DNA from: Bacteroidota bacterium
GTDB lineage: Bacteria > Bacteroidota > Bacteroidia > Bacteroidales > Porphyromonadaceae
Direction: 5' to 3'
Assembly: GCA_023395395.1 (NCBI GenBank)
Contig: JAEWZH010000017.1
Location: forward strand, 1-64,000
Length of the DNA stretch: 64,000 nt
The position numbers and the translations under genes are program-made. The notes beneath the pieces are model-generated. The model saw only the letters and a list, made by a program, of their open reading frames with translations, was not told where the DNA came from and ran no database searches. Of this stretch, positions 61,868 through 64,000 are shown piece by piece. Every line of letters begins with the position of its first letter. Position 1 is the first letter of the stretch.

Positions 61868-64000
61868 TTAAAATATTGCGAAGCTCAACTTGCCGTATAG
61901 GGCAAATCCCGGCTTCTGAAGTCCATAATTATCAAACAATTGTTGGTTGAGAATATTCTTAGCATCTACCGATATACTCGCCCTCTGCTTGCTGAGGAAG
62001 TAGACTGCACTGAGACCGATTGGATATTGGGCAGGGATGATGGCGAGGTTGTGTCCACCGATGTTACCCCAGTCCAATCTAAAAGCCTCTGTGTAATTGA
62101 CACTCGCAGAGAGTGTAAGAGTATTCCCTCTCGCCAAGACATTTGGCTGGGTATAGGATGCGGTAAATGACGACCTTATCCTCGGTTCATTACGAATCTG
62201 CATACCGTAATAGCCGTAAGGCTGCCCCATCTTATCATACTTAGTATTAAAGATGAGAGAGGTGTAGGCAAATACCCCCTGTAGCATCACCCTCGATCCA
62301 TAGGCATAGTTCAGCTCAATATCACCCCCTCGTCCCAGCACGTTCTCCAGGTTTTCAAAGAGCAGGTAGTCCATCGTACCACTATGGGTCATCTGCCGAA
62401 TCATATTACGAGTATCACGGTAGAAAAGGTTCACCTGCCCCCAAAGGCTATGTGTGCCATTGTCCAGCAGGTCATCGGTACGCACGCCGACATTCGCATT
62501 GATACTCACCTCAGGCTTTAGATTGCTATTGGCACGGATATCCTCACCGACACTCCCAAACAGCTCATTGGGCATCGGCAAACGCATTGCCCGCTCCAGA
62601 GAGCCTACCAGCATCAACGTCGGAGAGAACTTGTAGCTCCCTGTAAAGCCTGCGCCCCACGCACTATGAGGATGACGCATACTCTGCTCTTCTACTCCTC
62701 CATCAGAGGCTAGTCGCCTCATAGTATACTCAGCATAGCCGAAGTAATACTTACCAAAAAGATTGAGCAGAAGACGATCCTCCAGAGTAAATATTCTAGC
62801 TGCGATAGAGAGCAAATGCTTCTGAAGAGCATAGCTATCTGTAGTCCTTTGCACCACTTCGGGCTGACGTAAGTCCCTTCCCCTCTCTTTATAACCATCA
62901 AGAAAATAGTCGAGACTCACATTATGGCGTCCTAAGAATTCGTAAGCAAGCGAAGCACGAGTAGTAAAGCTCGCTAGTCTATCATGCACCTCACTCTTCT
63001 CTGTCGATCGCTCCCCTCCCTTATTGATAATCGGATGTCCATGCTCATCAGTAAGAGGTACTCCCCTCCAGTCAAACCTGTAGGAGAGGGTATCCACCGC
63101 CATGCGATTTTGGAGCGAGAGCGCCGAATTGACCCTCAGACTCAGCCCCTCTACAAATAGATTATCTTTGTGATAAGTAATATCTGCCATCCCATGGTCA
63201 CTTCTATTGTGCCTGCCACCAAAGGGATTGAGCATACTGGCACCACTGTGCTGCACCTCTTTATACCCCTTACTGAGCGAAAATCCCACAAGCAGTTTGT
63301 CCGCCCAAGGAAGATACTGAACACCTGCATGGAGCCGAGCACCATAGTTTTCAAAAGCGTCATGAAACCTCCTCGCTTTATGCCCATTCGTGGCGACACC
63401 GTCCCAATTCTTGTAGTAGATCTGATCGCCCCACACCTGGTAATCATTCTTGGAACTGGTGTAGTATAGAGAGCCTTGTACAAGCCCGTGTGCTTTGATT
63501 CTTGCCGAACCACTCACTGTCGCCTTGTGCGTACCGAAGGAGCCAAACTCATAGGATGCTGCAAGGTTTTTTCTCGACACCTGTTTGAGCACCACATTGA
63601 CCACGCCCCCCAGCGCATCACTGGCAAGATGGGCTGGCACCACGCCCTTATAGACTTCTACACGCTCTATCAGGTTGGTCGGAATAGAGCTGAGTGCAGA
63701 CGAACCTCCATAGCTAGAGATAGGAAGCCCATCGATGTATATCTGAATTGCCCTACCGCTTAGGCCGTTGATATTGATGGAGGTCTGACTCCCCAGTCCG
63801 CCACTTTCACGCACCTTTACCCCTGCCATCTTGTCCAACACCTCGAGAGTACTTATCGAACGCTTCTGTAACTCTTCTGTCCTAATCATAGTGAGCGGAT
63901 AGCCTCCCTCTATCAATTCACGCTCACGGCTCTTCTCTATCACCACCACCTCATCTAAGAGCTCAGCAGTGCTATTGACGCGAACGTCCCGCACCACCAC
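61868..64000 (-). CDS. xusA: TonB-dependent outer-membrane receptor (XusA-like), 5' end cut
   Basis: At least 710 residues; the reading frame is open to the window edge, so the N terminus is missing. The plug domain has TMIRTEELQKRS, the conserved SININGLSGRAIQIYIDGLPI and RVEVYKGVVPAHLASDALGGVVNVV. The remaining residues form the 22-strand barrel and end in Phe (GKLSFAIF). It is the outer-membrane gate of the iron-acquisition operon, taking substrate from the DUF4374 lipoprotein and powered by TonB. Family certain; xusA identity rests on gene order. Confidence 0.82.
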   Translation of the reverse strand: MVVRDVRVNSTAELLDEVVVIEKSRERELIEGGYPLTMIRTEELQKRSISTLEVLDKMAGVKVRESGGLGSQTSININGLSGRAIQIYIDGLPISSYGGSSALSSIPTNLIERVEVYKGVVPAHLASDALGGVVNVVLKQVSRKNLAASYEFGSFGTHKATVSGSARIKAHGLVQGSLYYTSSKNDYQVWGDQIYYKNWDGVATNGHKARRFHDAFENYGARLHAGVQYLPWADKLLVGFSLSKGYKEVQHSGASMLNPFGGRHNRSDHGMADITYHKDNLFVEGLSLRVNSALSLQNRMAVDTLSYRFDWRGVPLTDEHGHPIINKGGERSTEKSEVHDRLASFTTRASLAYEFLGRHNVSLDYFLDGYKERGRDLRQPEVVQRTTDSYALQKHLLSIAARIFTLEDRLLLNLFGKYYFGYAEYTMRRLASDGGVEEQSMRHPHSAWGAGFTGSYKFSPTLMLVGSLERAMRLPMPNELFGSVGEDIRANSNLKPEVSINANVGVRTDDLLDNGTHSLWGQVNLFYRDTRNMIRQMTHSGTMDYLLFENLENVLGRGGDIELNYAYGSRVMLQGVFAYTSLIFNTKYDKMGQPYGYYGMQIRNEPRIRSSFTASYTQPNVLARGNTLTLSASVNYTEAFRLDWGNIGGHNLAIIPAQYPIGLSAVYFLSKQRASISVDAKNILNQQLFDNYGLQKPGFALYGKLSFAIF

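Noticed and set aside
1..64000. tRNA, rRNA or insertion sequences
   Set aside because: No tRNA cloverleaf, rRNA-like segment, transposase gene or terminal inverted repeats with target duplications were recognised by eye.

Overview
The window looks like a Bacteroidales chromosome, most likely Porphyromonadaceae or a close relative. Evidence: many intergenic regions carry the Bacteroidetes promoter signature (TTTG, 19-21 bp, TAnnTTTG); there is a complete nqrABCDEF operon, a fused SecDF, DUF4301/DUF4290/DUF4374 families, a NagB-like/PIG-L fusion, and MurA with Asp at the usual catalytic Cys. These are inferences from remembered family features; no search was run.

Layout. 1-735: intergenic, with three tandem leftward promoters and a short palindromic 22-bp repeat array. 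736-4682 (+): DUF4301 protein, aminopeptidase P, gamma-carbonic-anhydrase-like protein. 4683-5784: a decayed PH-domain-like gene, then a structured non-coding RNA with its own promoter and terminator. 5785-7838 (+): tcdA, a lolD-like ATPase and a helix-hairpin-helix membrane protein. 7960-13934 (+): nqrA-F, the sodium-pumping NADH:quinone reductase. 14089-15426 (-): dnaA, followed by an 862-bp AT-rich region with iteron-like repeats. 16289-24124 (+): secDF, glycogen phosphorylase, NagB-like/PIG-L fusion.

24275-52034 (-) is the centrepiece: one large tripartite ABC export locus. In transcription order it has an NtrC-type regulator and sensor kinase, a HlyD-family adaptor, eight permeases, one ATPase, a DUF2807 protein, eight more permeases and a TolC-type outer-membrane channel. 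The 16 permeases alternate strictly between two types (called A and B here), making eight A-B pairs served by one visible ATPase. The adaptor and ATPase transcription units each have a sigma-54-type promoter (TGGCAC-N5-TTGTA) and two upstream palindromic sites (roughly GTGTCCG-N4-CGAACAC) at the same spacing. This points to direct control of both halves by the adjacent NtrC-type regulator. Arrays of 22-bp palindromic units and a long perfect or near-perfect palindrome lie at two boundaries of the locus.

52045-58420 (-) is a housekeeping run: rimM, murA, a DUF4290 gene, pgi, gpsA, lysS. 58592-59227 (-) is a small outer-membrane beta-barrel gene. 59400-64000 (-) is an iron-acquisition operon resembling xusABC: TonB-dependent receptor (cut by the window edge), DUF4374 lipoprotein, PepSY membrane protein. 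No rRNA, tRNA, CRISPR array or complete insertion sequence was found.
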